A stretch of 64,000 bases of DNA from Streptomyces griseoviridis (lineage in GTDB: Bacteria > Actinomycetota > Actinomycetes > Streptomycetales > Streptomycetaceae): NCBI RefSeq assembly GCF_005222485.1, contig NZ_CP029078.1:6759501-6823500 (forward strand). The letters are read 5' to 3'. The position numbers and the translations under genes were made by a program. Within the stretch, counting starts at the first letter, position 1; each line of letters begins with the position of its first letter. This document shows positions 16,698 through 25,290 of the stretch, one piece after another. The notes under the pieces were generated by a model. The model did no database searches. It was not told the origin of the DNA and saw only the letters and a list, made by a program, of their open reading frames with translations.

Positions 16698-16765
16698 GCG
16701 AGAACTCCCGGTCGATGTCGATACTGGCCAAGATTCTGATGTTGAGTTGGCGATCTCATGACAAT

Positions 16766-16897
16766 TCACGGCTGTTGATGTCGCAGGTCTCGCCGTGTAA
16801 TTTCAAGATCACCGATGCGGCGATGTCCGTGTCCTGGGTGTCCAGGCCGCGGTAGAGCTGGGCCTATCGGGTCGCGCTGTTCGGTCGTGCGGTGCAT
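16766..16897 (-). CDS. candidate small ORF upstream of radical SAM gene
   Basis: 43 codons from an ATG at 16897 with AGGA eight bases upstream; an in-frame ATG at 16906 gives 46. The product is basic and His/Gly/Pro-rich in the middle (RPGHPGHGHRR) and ends LEITRRDLRHQQP. It ends 69 bases before the radical SAM start, the place where a RiPP precursor or leader peptide might sit, but it has no Cys and no recognisable leader. It may be chance. Confidence 0.2.
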   Translation of the reverse strand: MHRTTEQRDPIGPALPRPGHPGHGHRRIGDLEITRRDLRHQQP

Positions 16898-16932
16898 CGG
16901 CTGCATCCTGGGCGGCCGTGCCGGGAGGGGGA

Positions 16933-17367
16933 TCAGCCGTACAGGCGTCCCAGCAGGGCGCCCTGGCCGGACTGCAGGATGTGGGCCGCCTCCAGCGGGA
17001 TCCAGAAGCACTCGAAGTGCGTGGGCTCCTGCTCCCCGTCGTGGTCTTCCTGGCTCATCCAGCGCTCCGGGGTGGGCTCGGTCAACTCCAGGTGGAACAC
17101 ATGCCGGTGCTGGAGCTCGAACCGGTAGGGACTGATGTCGTACTCGGTCTCTCCGAGCTTCCGTACGATCTTGAAGTCCTTGAGGCCCGTCTCCTCGCGG
17201 GCCTCGCGCAGCGCCGCCGCCTCCGACGTCTCGCCCTCGCGGATGCTGCCGGCCGGGACCTGGATGCCCACCTCCTCGTAGCTGTAGTCGGCGTGCCGGA
17301 AGACCAGCAGCTTCCCGTCACGCACGACGTAGCACAGCACCTTGTCCTTGGTGACCTTTGCGGACAC
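16933..17367 (-). CDS. NUDIX hydrolase
   Basis: 144 aa from a GTG at 17367 with AAGAAGG upstream; an ATG at 17385 would add six residues but lacks a site. NUDIX box: AGSIREGETSEAAALREARE then ETGL, canonical. The flanks KVLCYVVRDGKLLVFRHADY and VFHLELTEPTP fit the general NUDIX fold. It ends about 235 bases upstream of the radical SAM gene on the same strand and may be separately transcribed. Substrate unknown. Confidence 0.87.
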   Translation of the reverse strand: MSAKVTKDKVLCYVVRDGKLLVFRHADYSYEEVGIQVPAGSIREGETSEAAALREAREETGLKDFKIVRKLGETEYDISPYRFELQHRHVFHLELTEPTPERWMSQEDHDGEQEPTHFECFWIPLEAAHILQSGQGALLGRLYG

Positions 17368-17898
17368 GACAACACCCTTCTTCATTCGATGGAATCTGTC
17401 CCACACCCGGCGGCACCCAAAGCCAGGATGCAGGGCAGGCGCCCCTTGATGACGGGCGGCCGATGCCGGGCAAACGGCCTCGAGTCTGGGCCGCGCGATC
17501 GCACATCAAGACAGCCCGAAAGTGGTCGAACTGGCTTAAGGAATCGGCGAGGTGGACTGAAACAACAGCCTTTGCAGTGCGTCGGCAACGCCCTTCCTCG
17601 GCGGCGGTGTCGCTGAGCCGGAACCAGATCTGCTTTCCCCGCAGGAGTCGCTGGGGCTCCAGCTCGTCGACCGAGAGTCGCGGCCCTGGTGTGGGGTCGC
17701 GCAGCAGAGTGCTCAGTGAGACGGAACAGGCCAAGGTCAGCGGTTGGTGTACGGCGGCCTCTAACCGGCCTGCATCCACGCCGAGCTGCTCGACGCAAGC
17801 ACGGGTGAGGTCGTCGGCGAGTCAGTCCTGGCGTATACGTGGGCGTGTACGTCACGCGGCGGCGCTCCCGGGGACGACTAATCCTGTCCAATGCCGTC

Positions 17899-17951
17899 TG
17901 TGACCGCGACGCTCGGGTGCCCGCTGCCGGACTCCGCCGAGTCTATCTGGC
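17899..17951 (+). repeat. left arm of 54-bp inverted repeat (MITE-like)
   Basis: Begins TGTGACCGC and ends GAGTCTATCTGGC. It matches the reverse complement of 18247-18300 at about 49 of 54 positions (four mismatches and one gap). The arms face each other across 295 bases with no gene. Each arm carries an internal GACTC-CGCC-GAGTC hairpin. Confidence 0.7.
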
Positions 17952-18246
17952 GTGACGTAAGGTGTTGGGCATTTTCGTGTGGGCGATTCAGCCATTTGTT
18001 CGATGACTGTTGCCGTGGTGTGCGGCGGAGCAGTCCTCGGCCGAACACCATGGCCGCGGTGACCGCCAGGCAGCCGGTCCGGCCCTGCGGGTGCGCCTAC
18101 TGTCAGACGGGCCGGGGCTGAATTTCTACGGTGAGGGCTGGGCTACCCTGCCGTCGCACGCCTCGACGCGCCCAAGGCTTCGAAGAAGCACCGCAACGAG
18201 TGGAAGCGTCGAGATCACGGACTCGCCCAACACCCCTACGACTCAA

Positions 18247-18300
18247 GCTAGATAGACTCGGCGGAGTCCGGCAACGGGCACCCGAGTCGCTGCGGTCACA
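18247..18300 (-). repeat. right arm of 54-bp inverted repeat (MITE-like)
   Basis: Read on the minus strand it begins TGTGACCGC and ends GAGTCTATCTAGC, pairing with 17899-17951. It lies about 260 bases upstream of the NUDIX gene at 18557. No clear target-site duplication is visible. Confidence 0.7.
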
Positions 18301-18556
18301 GGCGGCGTACGCATTGAATTCCTCATGCTTCGGGAGGCCCACTGTGCCGTGTGTGCTGCCTGCTAGGAGCCGTCGGTATCACCCCGACGCTCTTGCTGAG
18401 GCGTTGACCGAACCTATTCCGTCGCCTGTCGCAAGGCCGCGTGCTCTTCAGCTGTCACGCTCGCAGGACGGATCACCCCGTGCCTGGGCAAAAGCACTGC
18501 GACCCGCGCGGTCAACTGGCCTCCGATCGTGCCGCCATGTCGAGGAGGAGAAGGCG

Positions 18557-19003
18557 TTGCCATACCGGTCCCTGATCGGACTTCACCTGGTTCTGATCGA
18601 GCAGGACCGGGTGCTGCTCGGTCTCCGTGCGGGCACTGCTTGGTGTGACGGATGGTGGCATGTTCCGGCTGGCCATCTTGAGGAGGGGGAATCCTTCCTC
18701 GCCGGCATGGTCCGTGAGGCTCGGGAGGAGCTGGGCATCGCTCTCGAAGAGGCGGACTTGGTGGTCGCGCACACGGTCCACGACTACGACCCCAAGACTC
18801 GCGAGAGTCGGCTTCAAGTGTTCTTCACCGCCAAACAGTACGCCGGGCGGCCTCATGCCGCGGAACCTGACAAGTGTGCGGAGCTACGGTGGTGGCCGCT
18901 CTCGGCTCTGCCGGAGAACCTCGTGCGTTACACGCGCCTGGCCCTGATCTGCATTCAGCGGGGCCAGAGCGCGAGCACGCTGGGGTGGCCCGATGCCTGC
19001 TGA
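18557..19003 (+). CDS. NUDIX hydrolase, first gene of exporter operon
   Basis: 148 aa from a TTG at 18557 with GAGGAG six bases upstream; the frame is open further upstream but that part is not protein-like. RSLIGLHLVLIEQDRVLLGL leads into a canonical NUDIX box GHLEEGESFLAGMVREAREE then LGI. WHVPAGHLEEGES and AELRWWPLSALPENL are typical of small NTP-sanitising or ADP-ribose-type NUDIX enzymes. Its end overlaps the tandem NUDIX start by 11 bases, so the two are coupled. Confidence 0.88.
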   Translation: MPYRSLIGLHLVLIEQDRVLLGLRAGTAWCDGWWHVPAGHLEEGESFLAGMVREAREELGIALEEADLVVAHTVHDYDPKTRESRLQVFFTAKQYAGRPHAAEPDKCAELRWWPLSALPENLVRYTRLALICIQRGQSASTLGWPDAC

Positions 19004-20123
19004 CGACATGCGCGACCCTGAGGGCTTGATGGCGCCGGAGGACTATGCGCGCTCACGCGCGGTTTTCTGGGGCGGGGCCGCCGTGCTGTTCACCGACGCG
19101 CTGGGCAGGGTCTTAGTCCTAGACCCCGCGTACCGGCCTGGAAAGCTGCTGTTGCCTGGCGGGGGAGTGGATCAGGCGGAGCGGCCCTCGGCCGCGGCGG
19201 TGCGCGAGGTGTCCGAGGAACTCGGGCTGTCCGTCGCCGTAGGCCAGCTCCTGGCGGTCGACTGGGTCAGCAGGGGCAATCCGGAGTTCGGGAAGGTGTA
19301 CGGCTTTCCCGGTGAAACCGTCTCCATCTGGGACGGCGGCCTCCTGGAGGAGAGCGACATCGCCCAGATTCGCTTGCCTGAGCACGAGATCACCTCGTTC
19401 CACTTCCTTCCGCCGGCGCAGGCCGCACGCCGGATGCGCCCGATCGAGAGGCGACGGATGCTCGCTGCCTTGCGCGCCCGGATCGACCGTGCCGGACCCG
19501 CCGTGCTGGAGGACGGTGAGACCGTCGGGCTCGGACAGGCACTGCAGCGATGGGACGTCGTCCCGCGTATTGCGACCGGCTACCAGGACATCGCCTGGCA
19601 CCCGGCCATGGAGCCCGCCGCCGGCCTTCCCGTGAAGCAAGCCTGGGTGTGGGCCTTCGACCCGCTCGGCCGGGTCGTCGTCCTCGTGGATCCGCGCGAC
19701 GGCCATATCGTCCTGCCCGGCGGAACGGTCGAAATGGACGACAACGGGCCGAAGGCGGCAGCACTGCGTGAAGCTGCCGAAGAGGCGGCTCTGCGCCTGC
19801 ACGATGCCGCCTACCTCGGCTACCTCCTCGATCCGGACGGTGCGGTCTACGGCCCAGGCACCGGGGCGAACGCCCGGGCACGTTACATCGCACGCATCGA
19901 CTCCCTGGGGCCGGCGGCACCGGATGTCGCGACCGGCATTACCTACGGCCGGCTGCTGGTCAGCCCGGCGCAGGCGAGCGAGCTGCTCGGCCTCGGATGC
20001 GCCGGAGCCGAACAGGCCGAGTACGCGGCCCGAACGGCGGCAGCCCGCTGGGGAATTCCGCTGAGTCCGCCGCAGGCTGCGATCGAGATCCCTCACACGG
20101 GCATGGCGGCTCTCTTGCCCTGA
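18993..20123 (+). CDS. tandem double-NUDIX protein
   Basis: 376 aa with two NUDIX modules. The first (about residues 25-165) has a canonical box GGVDQAERPSAAAVREVSEE then LGL. The second (about 215-350) has GGTVEMDDNGPKAAALREAA then EEAAL: one residue longer, Asp replacing the first Glu, and Ala replacing the last Gly, but the REAAEE metal-binding core is kept. One domain may be catalytic and the other regulatory or altered in specificity. It overlaps the upstream NUDIX gene and lies 85 bases before a further NUDIX gene. I know no characterised protein with this exact layout. Confidence 0.88.
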   Translation: MPADDMRDPEGLMAPEDYARSRAVFWGGAAVLFTDALGRVLVLDPAYRPGKLLLPGGGVDQAERPSAAAVREVSEELGLSVAVGQLLAVDWVSRGNPEFGKVYGFPGETVSIWDGGLLEESDIAQIRLPEHEITSFHFLPPAQAARRMRPIERRRMLAALRARIDRAGPAVLEDGETVGLGQALQRWDVVPRIATGYQDIAWHPAMEPAAGLPVKQAWVWAFDPLGRVVVLVDPRDGHIVLPGGTVEMDDNGPKAAALREAAEEAALRLHDAAYLGYLLDPDGAVYGPGTGANARARYIARIDSLGPAAPDVATGITYGRLLVSPAQASELLGLGCAGAEQAEYAARTAAARWGIPLSPPQAAIEIPHTGMAALLP

Positions 20124-20208
20124 TGTCCGCACGTGACGCGCACCTTCGTGCCGGAGTCCTGCCGGCGCGACGCCCTGCACCGCCTTCTGGCCCTGGAGGA
20201 GGACTCTC

Positions 20209-20778
20209 ATGTCCGGCGAAACTGGCACCACCGAACAGACTGTCGGCAGCCCTGACCGCGTGGTCACCGACGAGCAACGGGCGTACTGGGCCCAGGTCGA
20301 GGCGCCCATGGCCTCCTGCACTGCCCTGATCACCGACGCTGACGGCCGCATTCTCGTGGTCGACCCGACCTACAAGGACGGCTTCGACATGCCCGGCGGC
20401 ATGGTGGAGGCCGGCGAAACGCAGATCGAGGGCCTGGCACGTGAACTGGCCGAGGAACTCGACCTGACCGGCGTGCCGATCGGCCGGTTCCTCGTCCTGG
20501 ACCAGGTCCCCGCTGCCCGGTACGGGCGGGCCATGGTCGTCACGGTGTTCCAAGTGGGTCCCCTCACCGATCAGCAGACACAGTCCCTGCGCTTCGCGGA
20601 CGGGGAGATCGGCGCCGCCGAGTTCCTCCCCGTCGAGGAGGCCCTCGCGCGGCTGCCGCACCGCCTCGCCCGCCGCATCCAGGCGGCGCACGCCGCGCTC
20701 CTCACTGGTGTGCCGGCCGTTCTGATCGACGGCAAGTCCCACGTCCTGTCCAGCTCGGCCGTGTCGGAGGCGTGGTGA
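20209..20778 (+). CDS. NUDIX hydrolase preceding ABC transporter
   Basis: 189 aa, strong GGAGGAGG upstream of the ATG. ASCTALITDADGRILVVDPT and the box GGMVEAGETQIEGLARELAE then ELDL, canonical except that the final Gly is Asp. A C-terminal tail after the fold ends in SSSAVSEAW. The stop overlaps the ABC transporter start (GTGA), so the products are made together. It resembles the first half of the tandem NUDIX protein upstream (same VDPxY-K motif style), suggesting gene duplication within the operon. Confidence 0.88.
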   Translation: MSGETGTTEQTVGSPDRVVTDEQRAYWAQVEAPMASCTALITDADGRILVVDPTYKDGFDMPGGMVEAGETQIEGLARELAEELDLTGVPIGRFLVLDQVPAARYGRAMVVTVFQVGPLTDQQTQSLRFADGEIGAAEFLPVEEALARLPHRLARRIQAAHAALLTGVPAVLIDGKSHVLSSSAVSEAW

Positions 20779-22766
20779 AGCGGCTCCTGAAACGGGTCTG
20801 GAAGACGGAACAGACCGTCTCCGAGTCCGAGGTCGCGCTCTTCGGCGGGGCGCTGCGCTACGACTTCGGCTGGGTGCGCCACGAGTACGCGCGACTGGAC
20901 ACCAAATTCGGGCAGGCCGCCCGGATGGTGCCGGCGCTGGTGGGCAGCACCCTGCGCCTGGCCTGGCAGGCGGACCGCCGTGCCCTGTTGACCATCGGGA
21001 TCGCCGAGGTGGGCCAGAGCCTCACTCAAGCCGCCGGGCTGCTGGTCACCAACCAGGTGATCCAAGCCCTGCTCGAGGACGGGGACAACGTCTCCCGGCT
21101 GCACGCCGCGCTGCCGGCCCTGATCGTCGGCTGCATCATCGCCGTGGTCGGCACCATCCTGGCCTGCCTATCGACGGCGGGCACCGGGCGGCTGGAACCG
21201 AAAGTCGAGAGGCTGGCCACCGAACAGTTCCTGGAGGGCGCCGCCCGCGCGGAACTCGAGGCCATCGAAGACGGCGAGTTCCGCACGCTCCTGGACTCCG
21301 CGTACTTCGGCGCCCAGTCCTCCCGCACCATGATCGGCGTCTGCGTGGCCGTGGTGAACGGCGTGTTCTCCCTCGTCGCCGCGGCCGGCGTGGTCACGGT
21401 CCTCAGCCCCGTCCTGCTGCCACTGCTGCTGCTCATCGCGCTGCCCCGTGGCTGGGGTGCCATGCATGTGGCCCGGCGCCGCTACGCCTCCCGGATGCAG
21501 TGGATCGAGCACGAGCGGGCCAAGCGCCTGGTCAACAACCTCATCACCGCCCGGGAATCTGCCACGGAGATCCGCGTTCACCAGGTCGGCCCCTTCCTGC
21601 TCGATCACTTCCACGAGATGGGCCAGACCGCCGAGGCCGAACAGACCCGCCTTGCCGACGGCCGCGCGGTCACCGAACTGATTGCCGCGGCCATGGCCGG
21701 CCTCGCGTCGGCGGCCACGTTTGCCGGCCTGGGTGTTCTGTGGCTGACCGGCCACATGAGCGCCGCCACCGTGGCCACGGCCGCGCTCGCGATCCGTACC
21801 GGCTCAGCAAGCCTCGGCGCCCTCGTCGACAACATCCTGCGGCTGCACGAGGAGTCCCTCTACGTCCGCGACCTCGACCACTTCCGTGACGAAGCCGAAC
21901 GCCGGGCCATCCCCACGGGCGGCCAGCCCGTGCGCAACTTTCCCGACCAGGTCACCTTCGAGAACGTGTCGTTCACCTACCCCGACCGCGACACCCCCGC
22001 TCTGCAGGAGGTAACCCTGACTTTCCCGCGCGGGGCCGTCATCGCCTTGGTCGGCGCGAACGGCAGCGGCAAGTCCACCGCGGTGAAGCTGCTCGCCGGC
22101 CTGCACCGGCCCACGGCCGGCCGCGTTCTGTGGGGGCAGACCGATCTTGTCGAGGCCGACCGGGTGGACATCTTCCGGCACGTGGCGGCTCTCGATCAGG
22201 GCTTCCAGCGCTGGCCCTTCACCCTGCGGACCAACATCCAGATCGGCCAGCCGGAACGCAACGCGGATGGCGACATCGCCCGCGCTGCCGCCTACTCGGG
22301 CGCCGACAAGCTCGCCGACGCTCTTCCCCGCGGTCTCGGCACCCTGCTGGCCCGGCAGTTCCGCGGAGGCCAGGAACTGTCCGGGGGACAGTGGCAGACG
22401 GTCGGGCAAGCCCGGCTGCGGCACCGGCAGGCGAGCCTCGTCATCGCCGATGAGCCCACCTCCGCCCTCGACCCCGAGGCCGAGATCGAGTCCTTCGAAC
22501 GCATCCGCCGCCTGGCCGACGAAGGCAAGACCGTCGTGCTGGTCAGCCACCGCATGGCCGGCGTCCAGCACGCCGACATCATCTATGTCCTGGACGAGGG
22601 ACACCTCGTGGAGAGCGGTTCCCACCAGGAGCTCATGGCGCGGCCTGATTCCCAGTACCGGCGCATGTACCTCATGCAGGCCAACCAGTACGGCACCGCC
22701 GCGCCACTGGTGCTACCGACTCCCTCGGCCAACGGCGAATCACATGCCGCCAGCACCCCCGACTGA
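20775..22766 (+). CDS. ABC transporter, fused permease-ATPase (exporter type)
   Basis: 663 aa. The N-terminal membrane domain (about residues 50-330) has several hydrophobic helices (LIVGCIIAVVGTILACLSTA, GVFSLVAAAGVVTVLSPVLL, AAMAGLASAATFAGLGVLWL). The ATPase has Walker A VGANGSGKSTAVKLL, signature ELSGGQWQTVGQARL, Walker B SLVIADEPTSALDPEAE and H-loop VLVSHRM. Type I exporters of this layout act as homo- or heterodimers and export lipids, peptides or drugs. GTG at 20772 or 20775 serves as start, overlapping the NUDIX stop. It likely exports the product of, or protects against, the surrounding pathway. Confidence 0.92.
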   Translation: MKRLLKRVWKTEQTVSESEVALFGGALRYDFGWVRHEYARLDTKFGQAARMVPALVGSTLRLAWQADRRALLTIGIAEVGQSLTQAAGLLVTNQVIQALLEDGDNVSRLHAALPALIVGCIIAVVGTILACLSTAGTGRLEPKVERLATEQFLEGAARAELEAIEDGEFRTLLDSAYFGAQSSRTMIGVCVAVVNGVFSLVAAAGVVTVLSPVLLPLLLLIALPRGWGAMHVARRRYASRMQWIEHERAKRLVNNLITARESATEIRVHQVGPFLLDHFHEMGQTAEAEQTRLADGRAVTELIAAAMAGLASAATFAGLGVLWLTGHMSAATVATAALAIRTGSASLGALVDNILRLHEESLYVRDLDHFRDEAERRAIPTGGQPVRNFPDQVTFENVSFTYPDRDTPALQEVTLTFPRGAVIALVGANGSGKSTAVKLLAGLHRPTAGRVLWGQTDLVEADRVDIFRHVAALDQGFQRWPFTLRTNIQIGQPERNADGDIARAAAYSGADKLADALPRGLGTLLARQFRGGQELSGGQWQTVGQARLRHRQASLVIADEPTSALDPEAEIESFERIRRLADEGKTVVLVSHRMAGVQHADIIYVLDEGHLVESGSHQELMARPDSQYRRMYLMQANQYGTAAPLVLPTPSANGESHAASTPD

Positions 22767-22953
22767 CACCCACCACCCGCCGCGCACCGCCCGGCCCGGT
22801 GCGCGGCGGCCTAGCAAGTGGGCCGCCGACCCGCTGTGGAGCACGCTGCGCGACCTGCTGGGCTGCCTCGGCGTGATCGCGGCCGGCCTCGCCATCACCA
22901 CGATCGTCACCCTCCTCACCTCCCACTTCCCCGACCACAGGATCCGTCCGTGA
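22744..22953 (+). CDS. small single-span membrane protein between ABC and HMBS genes
   Basis: 69 aa, ATG at 22744 inside the end of the ABC gene (23-base overlap). A basic Pro/Arg-rich N-terminus is followed by one hydrophobic helix, LGCLGVIAAGLAITTIVTLL. The stop overlaps the start of the HMBS-like gene (GTGA). An 11-bp hairpin (GCCGCGCACCG / CGGTGCGCGGC, 22779-22807) lies within its first codons. No family recognised; it could be an accessory subunit of the ABC exporter. The ribosome site is weak. Confidence 0.6.
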   Translation: MPPAPPTDTHHPPRTARPGARRPSKWAADPLWSTLRDLLGCLGVIAAGLAITTIVTLLTSHFPDHRIRP

Positions 22954-23903
22954 CCCACCTCCCGCCCGAGCTCGTCATCGGAACCCGCGACTCCGACCTG
23001 GCCCTGGTCCAAGCAGCCCACGTCGCCGGACTACTCGAACACGCCTTCCCTCAAGTCGCCGTCCACGTGACCCCGATGAAAGCCGCCGACGACCTGCACC
23101 AGGGACCTCTCGCGGAGATCGGCGGCAAGGCCGCCTGGGTACGCGAGCTGGACCGGGCGCTGGCCACCGCACGCGTCGATGTCACCGTCTCGTGCGCCAA
23201 AGACCTCCCCGGCCCCCACGAGCGCGGCACCGACACCACCATCGGCGCCGTCCTGCCCCGCGAAGACGCCCGGGACGCCCTCGTCCTCCCGGCCGGACAG
23301 CCCGCAGCCACCCTGGACGACCTCCCATCCGGAAGCGTCCTCGGCACCAGCGCGCCCCGCCGCATCGCCCAACTCCGCACCCGCTACCCCCACCTCACCA
23401 TCCAGCCGGTGCGCGGCAACCTGATCCCCCGCCTCGCCCGTCTCGATGCCGGCGAAGGTGACAAGCCGCTCGACGCCCTCGTGGTCTCCTATGCCGGACT
23501 GTGCCGGGTGTCCCAGGCGGACCGTGCCACACAGCTCATCCCGGCCTTGGTGCTGGCCCCGGCCACCGGTGCGGGCATGCTCGTCGTCGAGCAGCGAAGC
23601 GGCGACACCATCGCCGCCCACCTCCTCGACGCCATCAACGACCCCGCCACCGCCCGGCTGCTGGCCGTCGAGCGTGGCGTCCTCGCCCAGCTCAAAGGCA
23701 ACTGCCAGACCGCCTGCTCAGTCCACGCCTACTACACCGACAAACCCCACCGGATCAGAGTCGACGCTGCCGTCTTCCACCCCTCCCACGGCGATGCGAT
23801 CCGCGTCGCAGCCACCGGACCGGCCGATGACCTCGGCGGCTTCGTGGAGAACATCACCCAGCTGCTGCACGGCGAAGGCGTCGAACGGTTCCTGCCGCGC
23901 TGA
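22950..23903 (+). CDS. hydroxymethylbilane synthase (porphobilinogen deaminase) paralogue
   Basis: 317 aa, near the usual 310. Conserved: VIGTRDSDLALVQAAHVAGL (R and S of the substrate site), DVTVSCAKDLPGP (K84/D85; canonical HSxKDxP reads SCAKDLP), GTSAPRRIAQLRTRYP (RR pair), RGNLIPRLARLDAGEGD, and NCQTACSVHA with the cofactor-binding Cys252. Active residues are therefore kept while neighbouring ones differ from housekeeping HemC. It starts by GTGA overlap within an operon of NUDIX, ABC, MFS and methyltransferase genes rather than with other hem genes. It may be a resistance copy, make a tetrapyrrole precursor, or have a new deaminase-type role. Confidence 0.88.
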   Translation: MTHLPPELVIGTRDSDLALVQAAHVAGLLEHAFPQVAVHVTPMKAADDLHQGPLAEIGGKAAWVRELDRALATARVDVTVSCAKDLPGPHERGTDTTIGAVLPREDARDALVLPAGQPAATLDDLPSGSVLGTSAPRRIAQLRTRYPHLTIQPVRGNLIPRLARLDAGEGDKPLDALVVSYAGLCRVSQADRATQLIPALVLAPATGAGMLVVEQRSGDTIAAHLLDAINDPATARLLAVERGVLAQLKGNCQTACSVHAYYTDKPHRIRVDAAVFHPSHGDAIRVAATGPADDLGGFVENITQLLHGEGVERFLPR

Positions 23904-24000
23904 CCCGTGCGGCCCCGGTCGCCAGCGGGAGCCCAACACGGGACGAGACACCGCATGGCGGGGACGTAACAGCCATACCTATGAGGGGAGTTCGCAGAAC

Positions 24001-25290
24001 GTGCCGCACCGATCCGGCCCCAACGCCCCAGGAAGCCTGTGGCGAGACAGGGACTTCCGGCACTATGCCGTCGCCCAGGGCATCAGCGTTACCGGGAGCG
24101 GCGTGACCACGATCGCGCTGTCCGTCCTGGCCGTCGTCGAACTGCACGCCTCCACCTTCAACGTCGCGCTGATCGCCTTCGCCTCCAAACTCCCACCCCT
24201 GCTGCTGTCCCTCCACGCCGGGGTCCTGGCCGACCGCCGACGCAAACGTCCCCTGATCATCACCTGCGATCTGCTCTGCGCCGCTGTCCTCCTGACCCTT
24301 CCCACCGCACAGTTTCTCGCCCGCATCACCCTGATCCATCTCTACGCGGTCGCCCTCACGGTGGCCGCCCTGCAGGTCATCGGCAGTAACGCGTCCATCA
24401 GCTTCCTGCCCTCCCTCCTCGGCCCGGGACGAATCAAGGACGGCAACGCCAAGATGGGCGCCGGTAACTCCCTGGCCGACCTCATCGGCACCAACTCCGG
24501 CGGCGCCCTCGTCGTGGCGCTCGGCGCCGCCCGCGCCATCACCGTGGATGCCTCCTCCTACCTGGCCAGCGCCCTGCTCTTGTGGCGCATCAGGCACCAC
24601 GAAGACCCGCCGCCACCCCGAAAGGCTGGCACCAGCCAATGGGCCGAGATCCGCGAGGGCCTCACCTACACCCTGCGCACCCCTGTCGTGCGGTCCATCG
24701 TGCTGTCCAACACCGCCACTTCCTTCGTCCTGGCCGCCAGTAGCGCCCTCTGGTCGCTGTACCTGCTGCGCGAGCTGCACTGGAGCCCGACAGCCCTCGG
24801 CATCGTCATGGGCGCCGGCGGTGCCGGCGGCATCCTCGGCGCCCTCGTCTGGCAGCCCCTGGAACGACGCTGGGGCCCAGGCCCGGTGATGCTCGGAGCG
24901 CTCTCCCTCAACCCACTCGCCCAAATCCCTCTGGTTCTCGTCGGACCCGGACTTGGCGGGCAGATCGCCATCGGCATCGGCATGGTCATCCAAACCGGCG
25001 CTGCCGTGTGCCACGGCGGACTCCAGAGGGCGGTCCGTCAGGAACTCGCCCCCGACGAACTCCAAGGACGGGCCCAGGCCACCGGAGCGTGGCTCGCCTT
25101 CAGCCTGCGACCCTTCGCCGCTCTCGCCGCTGGCGGCCTCGGCACGTGGCTAGGGCTGCACCTCACCCTCACCCTCATCAGCGCGGCCCTCGTCATCCCC
25201 TTCCTTGTGCTCTGGAACTCACCCGTGCGGGACCTGGGCACGGCCGCCCCCGCTTCCCTGACTGCTACCGAGGAGCCCGCGAACCCGTGA
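24001..25290 (+). CDS. MFS transporter (EntS/MFS_3-type exporter)
   Basis: 429 aa, GTG start with GGGGAG ten bases upstream. About 11-12 hydrophobic segments (for example ISVTGSGVTTIALSVLAVVE, LIAFASKLPPLLLSLHAGVL) and the cytoplasmic signature LADRRRKRPLIITCDLLCAA characteristic of MFS group 3 exporters such as enterobactin exporter EntS. The 97-base gap after the HMBS-like gene is short, so it is probably in the same operon. Its stop overlaps the methyltransferase start. Likely drug or metabolite efflux. Confidence 0.88.
   Translation: MPHRSGPNAPGSLWRDRDFRHYAVAQGISVTGSGVTTIALSVLAVVELHASTFNVALIAFASKLPPLLLSLHAGVLADRRRKRPLIITCDLLCAAVLLTLPTAQFLARITLIHLYAVALTVAALQVIGSNASISFLPSLLGPGRIKDGNAKMGAGNSLADLIGTNSGGALVVALGAARAITVDASSYLASALLLWRIRHHEDPPPPRKAGTSQWAEIREGLTYTLRTPVVRSIVLSNTATSFVLAASSALWSLYLLRELHWSPTALGIVMGAGGAGGILGALVWQPLERRWGPGPVMLGALSLNPLAQIPLVLVGPGLGGQIAIGIGMVIQTGAAVCHGGLQRAVRQELAPDELQGRAQATGAWLAFSLRPFAALAAGGLGTWLGLHLTLTLISAALVIPFLVLWNSPVRDLGTAAPASLTATEEPANP

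Larger units (their letters stand above)
17368..18556. other. 1.2 kb without a supported gene; contains a 54-bp inverted repeat pair
   Basis: No frame here has a convincing start, ribosome site and protein-like product. A minus-strand frame at about 17560-17810 (containing LLRGKQIWFRLSDTAAEEG) looks somewhat protein-like and may be a gene remnant, but I cannot place it in a family. The main structure is an inverted repeat at 17899-17951 and 18247-18300. The last 250 bases lead into the NUDIX/ABC operon and should hold its promoter. Confidence 0.5.

Noticed and set aside
17560..17810. Minus-strand protein-like segment (LLRGKQIWFRLSDTAAEEG)
   Set aside because: No start with a ribosome site, no family recognised and frame breaks nearby; left as a possible remnant only.
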